Assembly: GCA_964411985.1 (NCBI GenBank)
Contig: CAYPNF010000011.1
Location: 128,471 to 192,470 of the forward strand
From: CAYPNF01 sp964411985
GTDB taxonomy: Bacteria; Verrucomicrobiota; Verrucomicrobiia; Limisphaerales; J093
Length of the DNA: 64,000 nucleotides
Reading direction: 5' to 3'
The notes below the pieces were generated by a model, which was not told the DNA's origin, searched no databases, and worked only from the letters and a program-made list of their open reading frames with translations. A program made the translations under genes and the position numbers. This document shows, piece after piece, positions 54,939-63,281 of this stretch. How positions within the stretch are numbered: position 1 is the first letter of the stretch; each line of letters starts with the position of its first letter.

Positions 54939-55918
54939 GTTCCCCCTTGGCCCAGTATTGCATCTGCTTGGCCGGTCCCACGGCGGTTGGGAAGTCTGCT
55001 GTTGCCCTCCACCTGGCTGTGGAGCTCGGAGGCGAAATCCTCACTGTCGATTCCATGCAGGTATACAAGGGGATGGACATTGGGACCGCCAAACCGACGG
55101 CCTCAGATCAAGCGACTGTTCCCCATCACCTCTTGGACCTCGCCACGCCGGGTCAGCCTTTCGATGCCGGTCGGTATGTGGAGTGCGCGAAGCAGGCGAT
55201 CGATGCGGTGCTGAGTAGGGGACGGGTTCCAGTCCTTTGCGGTGGCACAGGGCTCTATTTTCAGGGCCTGTTGCATGGGTTGGGTAACTCTCCTGAAAGT
55301 GACCCGGCCCTCCGGGCTCTGCTGGAAACCACGCCGCTGCCAACGTTGCTCGAGGAGTTGAAAGAGAAGGATCCGGCGACTTATGCACGGGTGGACCAGT
55401 GCAATCCTCGGCGGGTCATCCGTGCTGTCGAGGTGTTGCGGTTAACTGGCGGGCCCATTTCCGGCTTGCGAGCTGCCTGGAATCCACCGGCGCAAACCAA
55501 CCGCCCTGGCGCTCTGCGGATTGGATCGACCCCTTCCTATGGCTTCGTTCTCAGCCGCCCTTCAGAGAGTCTCAAGGCGCGGATCGACGCACGGGTGGAA
55601 CTGATGTTTGCACAAGGCTTGGTGGAGGAAACTCAACGACTCCTGCACCAGGGCTTGGGGGGGAACCGGACCGCTCAGCAGGCCATCGGGTATCACCAGG
55701 TCCTGGAGTATCTGGATGGGAAACGGGACCTCGCCGCCACCGTGCAGTTGGTAAAACAAAGGACCCGCCAGTACGCCAAGAAGCAATTGACCTGGTTCCG
55801 GCGCCACATGCAGGCGGAATGGATCGAGATCCCCGATAGCGAATCCCCAGCTCAAACGGCCAAGCGCATTCAGGATGGGTTGCGCCAGGCCACGACGAAC
55901 GCATTGAACATCACGTAG
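54935..55918 (+). CDS. miaA: tRNA dimethylallyltransferase
   Basis: MiaA adds a dimethylallyl group to A37 of tRNAs reading codons that begin with U. The 327-residue product has the P-loop AGPTAVGKSAVA, DSMQVYKGMDIGTAKPT, PHHLLDL, CGGTGLYFQGLLHGL, NPRRVIRAVEV and TRQYAKKQLTWFR. It starts with TTG 54935, overlapping the lspA stop by four bases, so translation is coupled. Its 3' end overlaps the opposite-strand methyltransferase gene by 49 bases. Confidence 0.95.
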   Translation: MSSPLAQYCICLAGPTAVGKSAVALHLAVELGGEILTVDSMQVYKGMDIGTAKPTASDQATVPHHLLDLATPGQPFDAGRYVECAKQAIDAVLSRGRVPVLCGGTGLYFQGLLHGLGNSPESDPALRALLETTPLPTLLEELKEKDPATYARVDQCNPRRVIRAVEVLRLTGGPISGLRAAWNPPAQTNRPGALRIGSTPSYGFVLSRPSESLKARIDARVELMFAQGLVEETQRLLHQGLGGNRTAQQAIGYHQVLEYLDGKRDLAATVQLVKQRTRQYAKKQLTWFRRHMQAEWIEIPDSESPAQTAKRIQDGLRQATTNALNIT

Positions 55919-56637
55919 CGGGTGGGAGTCAGGTTCAGCGCCACATCCAGCGGCTTCGCCACATACCGATCGGTACATTCCACCCGCTCAATCCGGCATC
56001 CCGCCCGCTCGAGAAAAAAGGCCATCTCCAGCCCGTTCGTGGCTACAATGGCGTCATCGTCGGGGGTGAAGGGTTCTTTGACGATGGGTTTCATGCGGTC
56101 AAAGCGCACGTTTCCAGGTTCTTCGCGGATCTGACGGCGTTTCGCCAGCATGCGGACCAAGTTCTTCCATTTGTTGCCGATGCCCCGCATCCGGGGATGA
56201 TAATCCCGGAAGCCTAACGCGCGGAAGAAATTGGGACTTGAAAGAACGACTTTCCCACCCGGTTGGACCACTCGGACCAACTCCTGGATGAAGGCCTCAG
56301 GTTCCTCCACGTGCTCAAGCACGTTGAGGGCTCCCACAGCCGCAAAACTCTGGTCGGGAAAGGGGAGTTGACGACCATCGTAAAGCTCGCACTTCAGGCC
56401 AAAACCCTTGGCCTTGGCCACGTTCGGTTCCGAGACTTCGACCCCGCAGGCGTCAAAGCCAGCGTCTTTGAGTCTGCGTACCACCTGACCGACCCCACAT
56501 CCGATATCGAGGACCCGGGCGCCGGGGAGGGTTGGGGATAGGGTGTCGGCGTACTTGGCGTAGAAACCTTCATCCCACCCCGCGAGGAACTCGGCGTAGG
56601 CTTCGTTGTGGCGATAGTAGGAATCCTGATGTCCCAT
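55870..56637 (-). CDS. Class I SAM-dependent methyltransferase
   Basis: A 255-residue protein with the Rossmann SAM site VLDIGCGVGQVV, acidic GVEVSEPN after the second strand, AVGALNVLEHVEEPE and VQPGGKVVLSSPN. This is the UbiE/Methyltransf_11 type; the substrate cannot be predicted. The FFRALGFRDYHPRMRG and KWKNLVRML segments resemble methyltransferases in polysaccharide clusters, but no such cluster is adjacent. It converges on miaA with a 49-base overlap of coding ends. Confidence 0.88.
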   Translation of the reverse strand: MGHQDSYYRHNEAYAEFLAGWDEGFYAKYADTLSPTLPGARVLDIGCGVGQVVRRLKDAGFDACGVEVSEPNVAKAKGFGLKCELYDGRQLPFPDQSFAAVGALNVLEHVEEPEAFIQELVRVVQPGGKVVLSSPNFFRALGFRDYHPRMRGIGNKWKNLVRMLAKRRQIREEPGNVRFDRMKPIVKEPFTPDDDAIVATNGLEMAFFLERAGCRIERVECTDRYVAKPLDVALNLTPTRYVMFNAFVVAWRNPS

Positions 56638-56948
56638 GGTGAATCACGTTCTGCGAGAAAGATATGAGCCCACCGGATCCCGGCAAGCAAGCTGATTGTG
56701 GAGAAGGCGCCAGAATCGTTGTTGCAGGAGCCTAATAGAGATCAAGATCGAAGGGGAAGATGCCCCTCTCCTGATCGATCGAGCATTGTAAGGTTTGCTT
56801 AACCAGAATTACGCATTTTTGTCTTTATCTCAGCGTGGGTTTTCCGTCAACATCCCGCGCCAACCGGGTTGGCAGGCTGCGCAAGGGAACAAGAATCCAA
56901 CCCCAAACTTACTGGATGATGGTGAACTAAAATGCAGGTTTAAGCGTC
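56638..56948. other. Divergent spacer upstream of pckG, with palindromes
   Basis: The 311-base spacer holds no gene. It separates the divergent methyltransferase and pckG, so it must contain both promoters, though none can be named with confidence. Two symmetrical elements stand out: a hairpin aggggaagatgcccct near 56750, flanked by gatc-rich arms, and a perfect palindrome gccaacc-g-ggttggc at 56859-56873, about 75 bases before the pckG start. The second could be an operator. Confidence 0.45.
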
Positions 56949-58757
56949 ATGATTGCTCCTACAAAGAATAAAAAACTACTGAATTGGATAGCCGAAGTAG
57001 AGGCTATGTGTACCCCGGACCGCGTCGTTTGGTGTGATGGGTCAACCGCAGAATACGATCGCCTGATGGGCGAAATGGTTGCCAGCGGGATGGCGATCAA
57101 ACTCAACGAAGCAAAACGTCCTAACAGCTTCGCATTCAACTCAGATCCTTCCGACGTGGCTCGCGTTGAAAGCCGCACCTATATTGCCTCTGTTAAGGAG
57201 GAAGATGCTGGACCGACCAACAATTGGATAGACCCGAACGAGTTGAAGGGCATCATGAAGAAACTTTATGCAGGTTGCATGAAGGGACGCACCATGTTTG
57301 TGATTCCGTTCTCGATGGGCCCCATCGGGTCGCCCATCGCAAAAATCGGGGTGGAGCTGACCGACTCCCCATACGTGGTGGTCAATATGCACATCATGAC
57401 GCGCGTCTCCACGAAGGTGCTCGAAGTACTGGGTGAGGATGGCGCTTTTATCCCCTGCTTACACTCCGTGGGTGCTCCGCTCAAACCCGGAGAAAAAGAT
57501 CGCCGTTGGCCCTGCGCTCCGTTGGAAGACAAATACATTGCTCACTTCCCCGAGGAAAACCTGATCTGGTCCTATGGTTCCGGATACGGCGGGAACGCGC
57601 TACTCGGCAAAAAATGTTTGGCCCTGCGCATCGCGTCCAACATGGCTCGTCAAGAGGGATGGATGGCGGAACACATGCTCATTCTGCGCATGACCAATCC
57701 TCAAGGGAGGAAATTCCACGTTGCAGCCGCTTTCCCCAGTGCTTGCGGCAAGACCAACCTGGCGATGCTTCAATCCACCGTCCCCGGCTGGAAAGTGGAA
57801 ACCATCGGTGACGATATTGCATGGATGAAGCCAGGCCCGGACGGACGTCTCTATGCGATCAATCCCGAAACAGGGTTTTTCGGCGTCGCCCCTGGAACCA
57901 GCAACACCTCCAACCCAATGGCGTTGGCAAGCTGCAGTCGCGATGCCATCTTCACCAACGTGGTGGTCACCCCGGATCGCGACGTATGGTGGGAAGACAT
58001 GGGCATTCCTTGCGAAGGTGGAACCGATTGGAAAGACAACCCCTGGAAACCTGGCATGCTCGACAAAGAAGGCAACAAGGTTAAGGGCGCGCATCCGAAC
58101 AGTCGTTTCACCGCACGGGCGGACCTCTGTCCCGCTATCTGCAAAGATTGGGAGGATCCCGCCGGTGTTCCGATTGACATCTTCGTATTTGGTGGACGCC
58201 GCACCACCACAATGCCCCTCGTGCACGAAGCCTTCGATTTCAACCATGGCGTTTATATGGGCGCAACCGCTGCTTCCGAAGCAACCGCTGCAGCTCTCGA
58301 CGTCAAAGGCTCAATCCGGTTTGACCCCTTCGCGATGACCCCCTTCATCGGATACCACGGTGGGGATTACATGGCGCATTGGTTCAAGATGGGCGACAAA
58401 TTGGGCAAAAATGCACCTCGCTGCTTCTACGTGAACTGGTTCCGCAAGGACAAAGACGGAAAATGGCTGTGGCCTGGTTTCGGCGAAAACTCACGCGTCC
58501 TGAAATGGATGTGCGAGCGCGTTGAAGGTAAAGTCGGTGCGCGTGAAACGCCCATTGGTTTGATGCCAAAAGAAGGCGATCTCACGCTCGACGGCCTCAG
58601 CATCCCTGAGAAAGACTGGCAAGAGCTGATGAAGGTGGATATTGCACTCTTCAAGCAGACCGTCGAAGGTGCGGAGGAGTACCTCGCCAAATTCGGCAAG
58701 AAGCTGCCCGCTCGTATGACGGAGCAGCTCCAAGGGCTAAGAGCACGTCTTGGTTAA
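56949..58757 (+). CDS. pckG: Phosphoenolpyruvate carboxykinase (GTP)
   Basis: PckG decarboxylates and phosphorylates oxaloacetate with GTP to give PEP for gluconeogenesis, or runs in reverse in some anaerobes. The 602-residue product is of the GTP type: the kinase loop FPSACGKTNLAM with the reactive Cys, CSGRDA-like CSRDAIF, the GRRTTT guanine/phosphate segment FGGRRTTTMPL, and the N-terminal LSWYGSG-equivalent IWSYGSGYGGNALLGKKC. Codon third positions look less GC-rich than in neighbours. A good terminator follows and a spacer of 311 bases precedes. Confidence 0.96.
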   Translation: MIAPTKNKKLLNWIAEVEAMCTPDRVVWCDGSTAEYDRLMGEMVASGMAIKLNEAKRPNSFAFNSDPSDVARVESRTYIASVKEEDAGPTNNWIDPNELKGIMKKLYAGCMKGRTMFVIPFSMGPIGSPIAKIGVELTDSPYVVVNMHIMTRVSTKVLEVLGEDGAFIPCLHSVGAPLKPGEKDRRWPCAPLEDKYIAHFPEENLIWSYGSGYGGNALLGKKCLALRIASNMARQEGWMAEHMLILRMTNPQGRKFHVAAAFPSACGKTNLAMLQSTVPGWKVETIGDDIAWMKPGPDGRLYAINPETGFFGVAPGTSNTSNPMALASCSRDAIFTNVVVTPDRDVWWEDMGIPCEGGTDWKDNPWKPGMLDKEGNKVKGAHPNSRFTARADLCPAICKDWEDPAGVPIDIFVFGGRRTTTMPLVHEAFDFNHGVYMGATAASEATAAALDVKGSIRFDPFAMTPFIGYHGGDYMAHWFKMGDKLGKNAPRCFYVNWFRKDKDGKWLWPGFGENSRVLKWMCERVEGKVGARETPIGLMPKEGDLTLDGLSIPEKDWQELMKVDIALFKQTVEGAEEYLAKFGKKLPARMTEQLQGLRARLG

Positions 58758-58781
58758 TCAGCCGATTCTTGCATTCATAAA

Positions 58782-58806
58782 GGCGTCCTACGGGGCGCCT
58801 TTTTTC
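58782..58806 (+). terminator. Intrinsic terminator of pckG
   Basis: The stem ggcgtcc/gggcgcc (one T-G wobble) with a tetraloop tacg is followed directly by seven T. The UACG loop is an unusually stable cUNCGg-type tetraloop. Confidence 0.92.
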
Positions 58807-58947
58807 TTTTCATGGGGCAAGAGGGTCCATCCGAGAATCGTGATTCGCGTCAGCTTGCCAAAGGGATTGATCTTCCAGCGTTGGCTGTTGATTTCCAGGA
58901 TCTAACACGCCCTACGGAGTAATCCTTAAGGCGGTATTTCAGAGGCA

Positions 58948-58983
58948 GGGCGGACTGTTCAGCGGTCCGCCCTCTTCTTTTTG
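58948..58983 (+). terminator. Second, orphan intrinsic terminator
   Basis: An 8-base perfect stem gggcggac/gtccgccc (58948-58955 and 58965-58972) with a nine-base loop is followed by tcttcttttt. It lies about 140 bases after the pckG terminator, with no open frame between them. Confidence 0.8.
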
Positions 58984-59174
58984 TGCTGAAATGTCGCCTC
59001 CCCGTTGACAAACTTGTCCGTACCCGTCAATAATTCTACCGAATGTTGCCCTGTGCCACATTTCAGTCTCCTTTGTGAGGCCCAGATTAGATTCCACGCT
59101 GGAATCCTTGTGCATCTCCGTTGCTTTCTGGGTGTGACTTTACCAGCTTTAAACAAAACGACTCGAACCTAGAC

Positions 59175-60485
59175 ATGAAAATTGTTTCAGCAGAAGAGGC
59201 AGTCAAGGTCATCAAGACCAACGACCGTATCCACATTCAAAGCGTGGCCTGTGCTCCACAGAAGCTTATCAGCGCCATGTGTGCGCGAGGTCGTACGGGA
59301 GAAATCCGCAACGTAAAGTTGCAGCATCTCCACACCGAAGGGCCTGCTCCCTACGCGGAGAAAGAGTTCGAAGGCATCTTCCAGTTGGAATCGTTTTTCG
59401 TTGGCCACAACGTTCGCAAAAACACCCAGTCGGGCTATGCGGATTATATTCCGGTCTTCCTGAACGAAACCCAGCGCTTGATTCGCGAAGGGTACGTCAA
59501 AGTCAATGTCGCCATGGTCCAAGTTTCCCCCCCGGACCGCCATGGTTATGTTTCCCTCGGCACCTCGGTGGATGCCACCTTGGCGGCGGTGGAGACTGCG
59601 GACACCGTGATTGGAGTGATGAACCCCAACGTCCCGCGTGCCTTCGGAGACGCCCTGATTCGCAAGGAGATGATCGATATTTGGACGGAGGACAATGCTC
59701 CGCTGATCGAGGCCGTTCCGGCGGCTCCGGATCCGATCGAGGCGGCTATTGGCACCCACGTGGCTGCCTTGGTGGAAGACGGTGCTACGCTCCAGATGGG
59801 CATCGGCGCCATTCCCAATGCGGTGTTGGCGAAGTTGGGAAATCATAAGAACTTGGGGGTACACACCGAAATGTTCTCAGATGGTCTTCTGCCTCTGGTG
59901 GAGAGCGGGGTGGTGAATGGAGCTGAGAAGTGCGCGGACCGTGGCAAGGTGGTGGCCACGTTCCTAATGGGTTCGTTGAAGCTCTACGATTTCATCAATG
60001 ACAATCCTGGCGTGCTCATGATGGACGTGGGGTACACCAACGCGATCGAGGTCATCAGCCGCAATCCCAAAGTCACCTCCATCAACTCGGCTCTCCAGGT
60101 CGATCTCACGGGCCAGGTTTGCGCTGACTCGCTCGGGACCAAGTTCTACTCGGGCGTGGGTGGTCAGATCGATTTCATCCGGGGAGCGTCCCGTTCCAAG
60201 GGAGGCAAACCCATCATCGCCATGCCCTCGGTCACCGCCAAGGGGATCAGCAAGATCGCCCCTACGTTGGAACCTGGCGCTGGTGTGGTGACAACCCGCG
60301 CGAGTATGCACTGGATGGTGACCGAATACGGAGCGGTGAACCTTTATGGAAAGAGCATGCAGGATCGGGCGCGCCTTTTGATCAGCGTCGCGCATCCGAG
60401 CCACCGCGAAGCTCTTGATAAGGCCGCTTTCGAACGGTTCGGTCCTCACTATCACTTCCAGGGTTGGTCTGCGGACGGCAAGTAG
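59175..60485 (+). CDS. Acetyl-CoA hydrolase/transferase family protein (family I CoA transferase)
   Basis: The start at ATG 59175 gives 436 residues, typical for 4-hydroxybutyrate/acetate CoA transferases of this group; the frame upstream to 59121 is extra. It has QVSPPDRHGYVSLGTSVD, the GxGxIP-like MGIGAIPNAVL, the catalytic Glu232 in GVHTEMFSDG and the C-terminal GxGGQIDFIRGA and VTTRASMHWMVTEYG. The Glu forms a glutamyl-CoA thioester during transfer. The donor and acceptor acids cannot be told apart from sequence. A paralogue follows. Confidence 0.92.
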   Translation: MKIVSAEEAVKVIKTNDRIHIQSVACAPQKLISAMCARGRTGEIRNVKLQHLHTEGPAPYAEKEFEGIFQLESFFVGHNVRKNTQSGYADYIPVFLNETQRLIREGYVKVNVAMVQVSPPDRHGYVSLGTSVDATLAAVETADTVIGVMNPNVPRAFGDALIRKEMIDIWTEDNAPLIEAVPAAPDPIEAAIGTHVAALVEDGATLQMGIGAIPNAVLAKLGNHKNLGVHTEMFSDGLLPLVESGVVNGAEKCADRGKVVATFLMGSLKLYDFINDNPGVLMMDVGYTNAIEVISRNPKVTSINSALQVDLTGQVCADSLGTKFYSGVGGQIDFIRGASRSKGGKPIIAMPSVTAKGISKIAPTLEPGAGVVTTRASMHWMVTEYGAVNLYGKSMQDRARLLISVAHPSHREALDKAAFERFGPHYHFQGWSADGK

Positions 60486-60594
60486 GCCCCAGGGCTGAGT
60501 TCGGGTGTGGGTGAGCGGTTGCGTAGTCTGGCCTTTCGGTCTACTATAGTGACAGCCCTTGATGCCCGGAGAGATCTGCTTTTTTGGTTTCACG

Positions 60595-60636
60595 GGCGCG
60601 GACGGTTCCCCACAGTCGGGGGATACGCTCCGCGCC
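60595..60636 (+). promoter_or_regulatory. Long hairpin in the leader of the second CoA transferase
   Basis: Arms ggcgcgga (60595-60602) and tccgcgcc (60629-60636) enclose an inner stem tcccc/gggga with loop acagtc. ttccgtttt follows, so it could act as a weak terminator or attenuator about 60 bases before the gene. Confidence 0.5.
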
Positions 60637-60695
60637 TTCCGTTTTGTCAAGGCGGTTGGCTAAACCTGGGCGCAGTTGGCCCCTGAGTCGCTATC

Positions 60696-62594
60696 ATGAC
60701 CGCACCGTCACCGTTCGATTCGCTCCGGATTACCTCAGCGGAGGAAGCCCTTCGCCGTTTGCGCAATGGCATGCGTGTTTTCGTGGGCGGTGGATGTGCC
60801 GTGCCGCAGGAACTGATGGTGGCTCTGGGACAGCGGGTTCCTGACCTTTACGACGTGGAGATCGTTCACGGCCTGCTGCTCGGCGAGGTGCCATGCGCCC
60901 GGCGCGACTTCTTGGAGAATTGCCGCCACTATGCCCTGCAACCTAGTCCTAATCTCTCTGCGGCGATCGGCGAGGCGATCGCGGACTTCGCCCCGTTGTC
61001 TCTGAGTGAGATCCCGGCGCTCTTTCGGCGGAAGCAGATGCATCTCCATGTGGCTTTGGTTCTGGTCGGCCCCCCCGATGACCACGGCTTCTGCAGTCTG
61101 GGGACTTCTGTGGATATCGTGAAGGCGGCCGTGGAAAGTGCTGACCTGGTGATTGCCGAGTTGAACTCGCAGGTGCCCCGGACTTTGGGAGATAGTCTTG
61201 TTTCGTTGTCCGATCTGGACTTGGTGGTGAGGGGAGGGCGGCCTCTGCTCGAATTCCCCACCCCAAGCCCTCGACCTGAGGCGGCGCTCATCGCCGAATT
61301 CGTCGCCTCGCTGGTCGATAACGGGTCCACCATCCAGGCGGGGACCGGTGAGATTCCGGCCGTCTCTCTCATCGCCCTGCGAAACAAACGGGATTTGGGG
61401 CTGCACACCGATGTGGTGACTGACGCCATGATTCCGCTGTTGGAGTCGGGTTGCATCAACGGTCGCGTGAAATCCTTGATGCCCAACAAGGCCGTAGCGA
61501 CCTCGTGTCTGGGAACCTCAGCGCTTTTTCGATACGTGAACCAGAACCCAAGGTTCAGCTTCGGCCCGTCAGATTATGTTTGCGATCCGATGGTCATCGC
61601 TCAGAACCGGCGCATGGTGTCCATCCAGGTTGCCAGCGAAGTGGATCTGACTGGGCAGGTTCGTTTTGATGCTGAATCGGACGAGGTGATGGCGGGAGGT
61701 GGTGGAAGTCTGGACTTCCTGCGAGGAGCTGCGCGCAGTGAGGGAGGTAAGCCGATTCTGGCCTTGTTCTCTACCTCCGGCGATGGGGCCTCCAGCCGTA
61801 TCGTTGGCTGGCTGAAGCCGAGTGCGGGGGTGGTATTGCCAGGGGGGGATGTCCAGTACGTGGTGACGGAGTTCGGTGTGGCTTCTTTACATGGGAAGTC
61901 GTTGCGCGAAAGAGCGCTCGCGTTGATCCATATCGCCCACCCCAAGTTTCGTGAAGGACTCCTTCGGGAAGCGCGTGAGCGTCACTTGGTGCATCCTCAG
62001 CAGATCGCCCTCCCTGCCGCTCTGGTTCCCTACCCTCGTCAGTATGAGTCCGCCTCGCAGTTTCGCGGTGGCTTGAGGGTGAGATTTCGGCCGATTCGTC
62101 CCACGGATGAAAGTCTTCTGCGCGAGCTCTTTTATTCCCACTCTCAAGAGACAATTTTACAGAGGTATTTTACTCAGATTCGTCATCTTTCGCACGAGCA
62201 GGTGCAGAAGTTCGTGACGCTCGATTACCGGAATGACATGGCGATCGTTGGGCTCATCCCTTTCGAAGGGCGGGAGCGCATGATTTGCGTGGGGCGCTAT
62301 TTTCGCAACCCTGCCACCAATTACGCGGAAATCGCGGTTACGGTCCACGACGACCACCAAGGACGAGGATTAGGGGTGTATCTGGCGCGCCGCTTATGCG
62401 GGATTGCCAAGGAGAACGGCATCGCCGGGTTCACCGCCGATATCCTTTCCAACAACCACGCCATGATGTCTGTCTTCTACAAGGTGGCTGGCCATCTTGA
62501 CTCCCACTTGGAGGACGGAGTCTACCACATCCGGTTTGGACTGGATACGGTGCAACTCCCCCCGGAAAACGCCGACACCAGCCACAAGGGCTGA
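60696..62594 (+). CDS. CoA transferase fused to a GNAT acetyltransferase domain
   Basis: A 632-residue two-domain protein. Residues 1-435 are paralogous to the upstream CoA transferase (VGPPDDHGFCSLGTSVD, AGTGEIPAVSL, GGGGSLDFLRGA, VQYVVTEFGVASLHG). At the catalytic position it has Asp239 (GLHTDVVTDAM) rather than Glu. Residues 460-620 form a GNAT domain (RFRPIRPTDESLLRELFYS, AEIAVTVHDDHQGRGLGVYL with the acetyl-CoA loop QGRGLG). Fusions of this kind are known in other bacteria. Protein lysine acetylation or acyl-CoA sensing are possible roles (inference). Confidence 0.92.
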   Translation: MTAPSPFDSLRITSAEEALRRLRNGMRVFVGGGCAVPQELMVALGQRVPDLYDVEIVHGLLLGEVPCARRDFLENCRHYALQPSPNLSAAIGEAIADFAPLSLSEIPALFRRKQMHLHVALVLVGPPDDHGFCSLGTSVDIVKAAVESADLVIAELNSQVPRTLGDSLVSLSDLDLVVRGGRPLLEFPTPSPRPEAALIAEFVASLVDNGSTIQAGTGEIPAVSLIALRNKRDLGLHTDVVTDAMIPLLESGCINGRVKSLMPNKAVATSCLGTSALFRYVNQNPRFSFGPSDYVCDPMVIAQNRRMVSIQVASEVDLTGQVRFDAESDEVMAGGGGSLDFLRGAARSEGGKPILALFSTSGDGASSRIVGWLKPSAGVVLPGGDVQYVVTEFGVASLHGKSLRERALALIHIAHPKFREGLLREARERHLVHPQQIALPAALVPYPRQYESASQFRGGLRVRFRPIRPTDESLLRELFYSHSQETILQRYFTQIRHLSHEQVQKFVTLDYRNDMAIVGLIPFEGRERMICVGRYFRNPATNYAEIAVTVHDDHQGRGLGVYLARRLCGIAKENGIAGFTADILSNNHAMMSVFYKVAGHLDSHLEDGVYHIRFGLDTVQLPPENADTSHKG

Positions 62595-62613
62595 CGCTGG
62601 GGCTAGCCGGCTC

Positions 62614-63147
62614 TTACCACTTTTCTAAGTGGACGGAGGAGTCCCGGTAACGGGTGCGCGCCTCCTTATCCTCTCCCGGCCATCCCAACGCGATGCACGC
62701 GATGGGGAGAACGTTCTTGGGCAGTCCCAGCAGGTGGCTCAAGTTGCGGATACGATCCTCACGTGGATGCACTCCCAGCCAGCATGTGCCCAGACCCAGC
62801 GCATGGGCTGCCAGAAGGAGATTCTGGACGGCTGCCGAGCAGTCCTGGAGCAGATAACTCAACTGCCGGTCGTGCGCTTCGTTGAGGTCCCCGCACACCA
62901 CGATTCCCACGGGCACGGTGGCGATCATACGGCCGTTGGGGAGCATCTCCGCGATTTGACTCAACGTGGCCGCATTGCGCACCACGACAAACCGCCATGG
63001 GTCTTTGGCCACCGCGGAAGGGGCTGCCATCGCAGCCTCCAGGAGGAGTTTGACCGTCGCATCGTCAACGACTCCCGGACGGAACACCCGAATGCTTCGG
63101 CGTCCCTGCAGTGTCTCAAAGAAGGTCTTTGCTTTCGCGTCCATCAT
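62614..63147 (-). CDS. Nitroreductase family FMN protein
   Basis: A 177-residue flavin oxidoreductase with RRSIRVFRPGVVDD, AAMAAPSAVAKDPWRFVVV, SAAVQNLLLAAHALGLGTCWLG and IACIALGWPGE, the order seen in small single-domain nitroreductases. The FMN-binding Arg pair at the start is present. The natural substrate is unknown (quinones, nitro compounds or flavin). It converges on the CoA transferase with a 19-base gap and lies 134 bases downstream of the pseudopilin gene on the same strand. Confidence 0.9.
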   Translation of the reverse strand: MMDAKAKTFFETLQGRRSIRVFRPGVVDDATVKLLLEAAMAAPSAVAKDPWRFVVVRNAATLSQIAEMLPNGRMIATVPVGIVVCGDLNEAHDRQLSYLLQDCSAAVQNLLLAAHALGLGTCWLGVHPREDRIRNLSHLLGLPKNVLPIACIALGWPGEDKEARTRYRDSSVHLEKW

Positions 63148-63281
63148 ACAACTCTGTGCCTGACCTTAGCTGACGAAACGCCTCTCCCAGAGCGGGGCGA
63201 TCCTTTGCGGCAGGCAGGGCCATCGTAAGGGGCTCAGGGACGAAAGCAATCTCCGAATCGCTTTCCCAGTGGCTTCGGGGG

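Larger units (their letters stand above)
58758..59174. other. Spacer with two successive terminators and a possible small RNA
   Basis: This 417-base gap has no coding frame I would support. It contains the pckG terminator (58782-58806), about 140 bases with a small palindrome (gaatcgtgattc near 58835), then a second strong terminator (58948-58983) with no gene in front of it. The remaining 190 bases lead to the CoA transferase and should hold its promoter. Confidence 0.5.
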
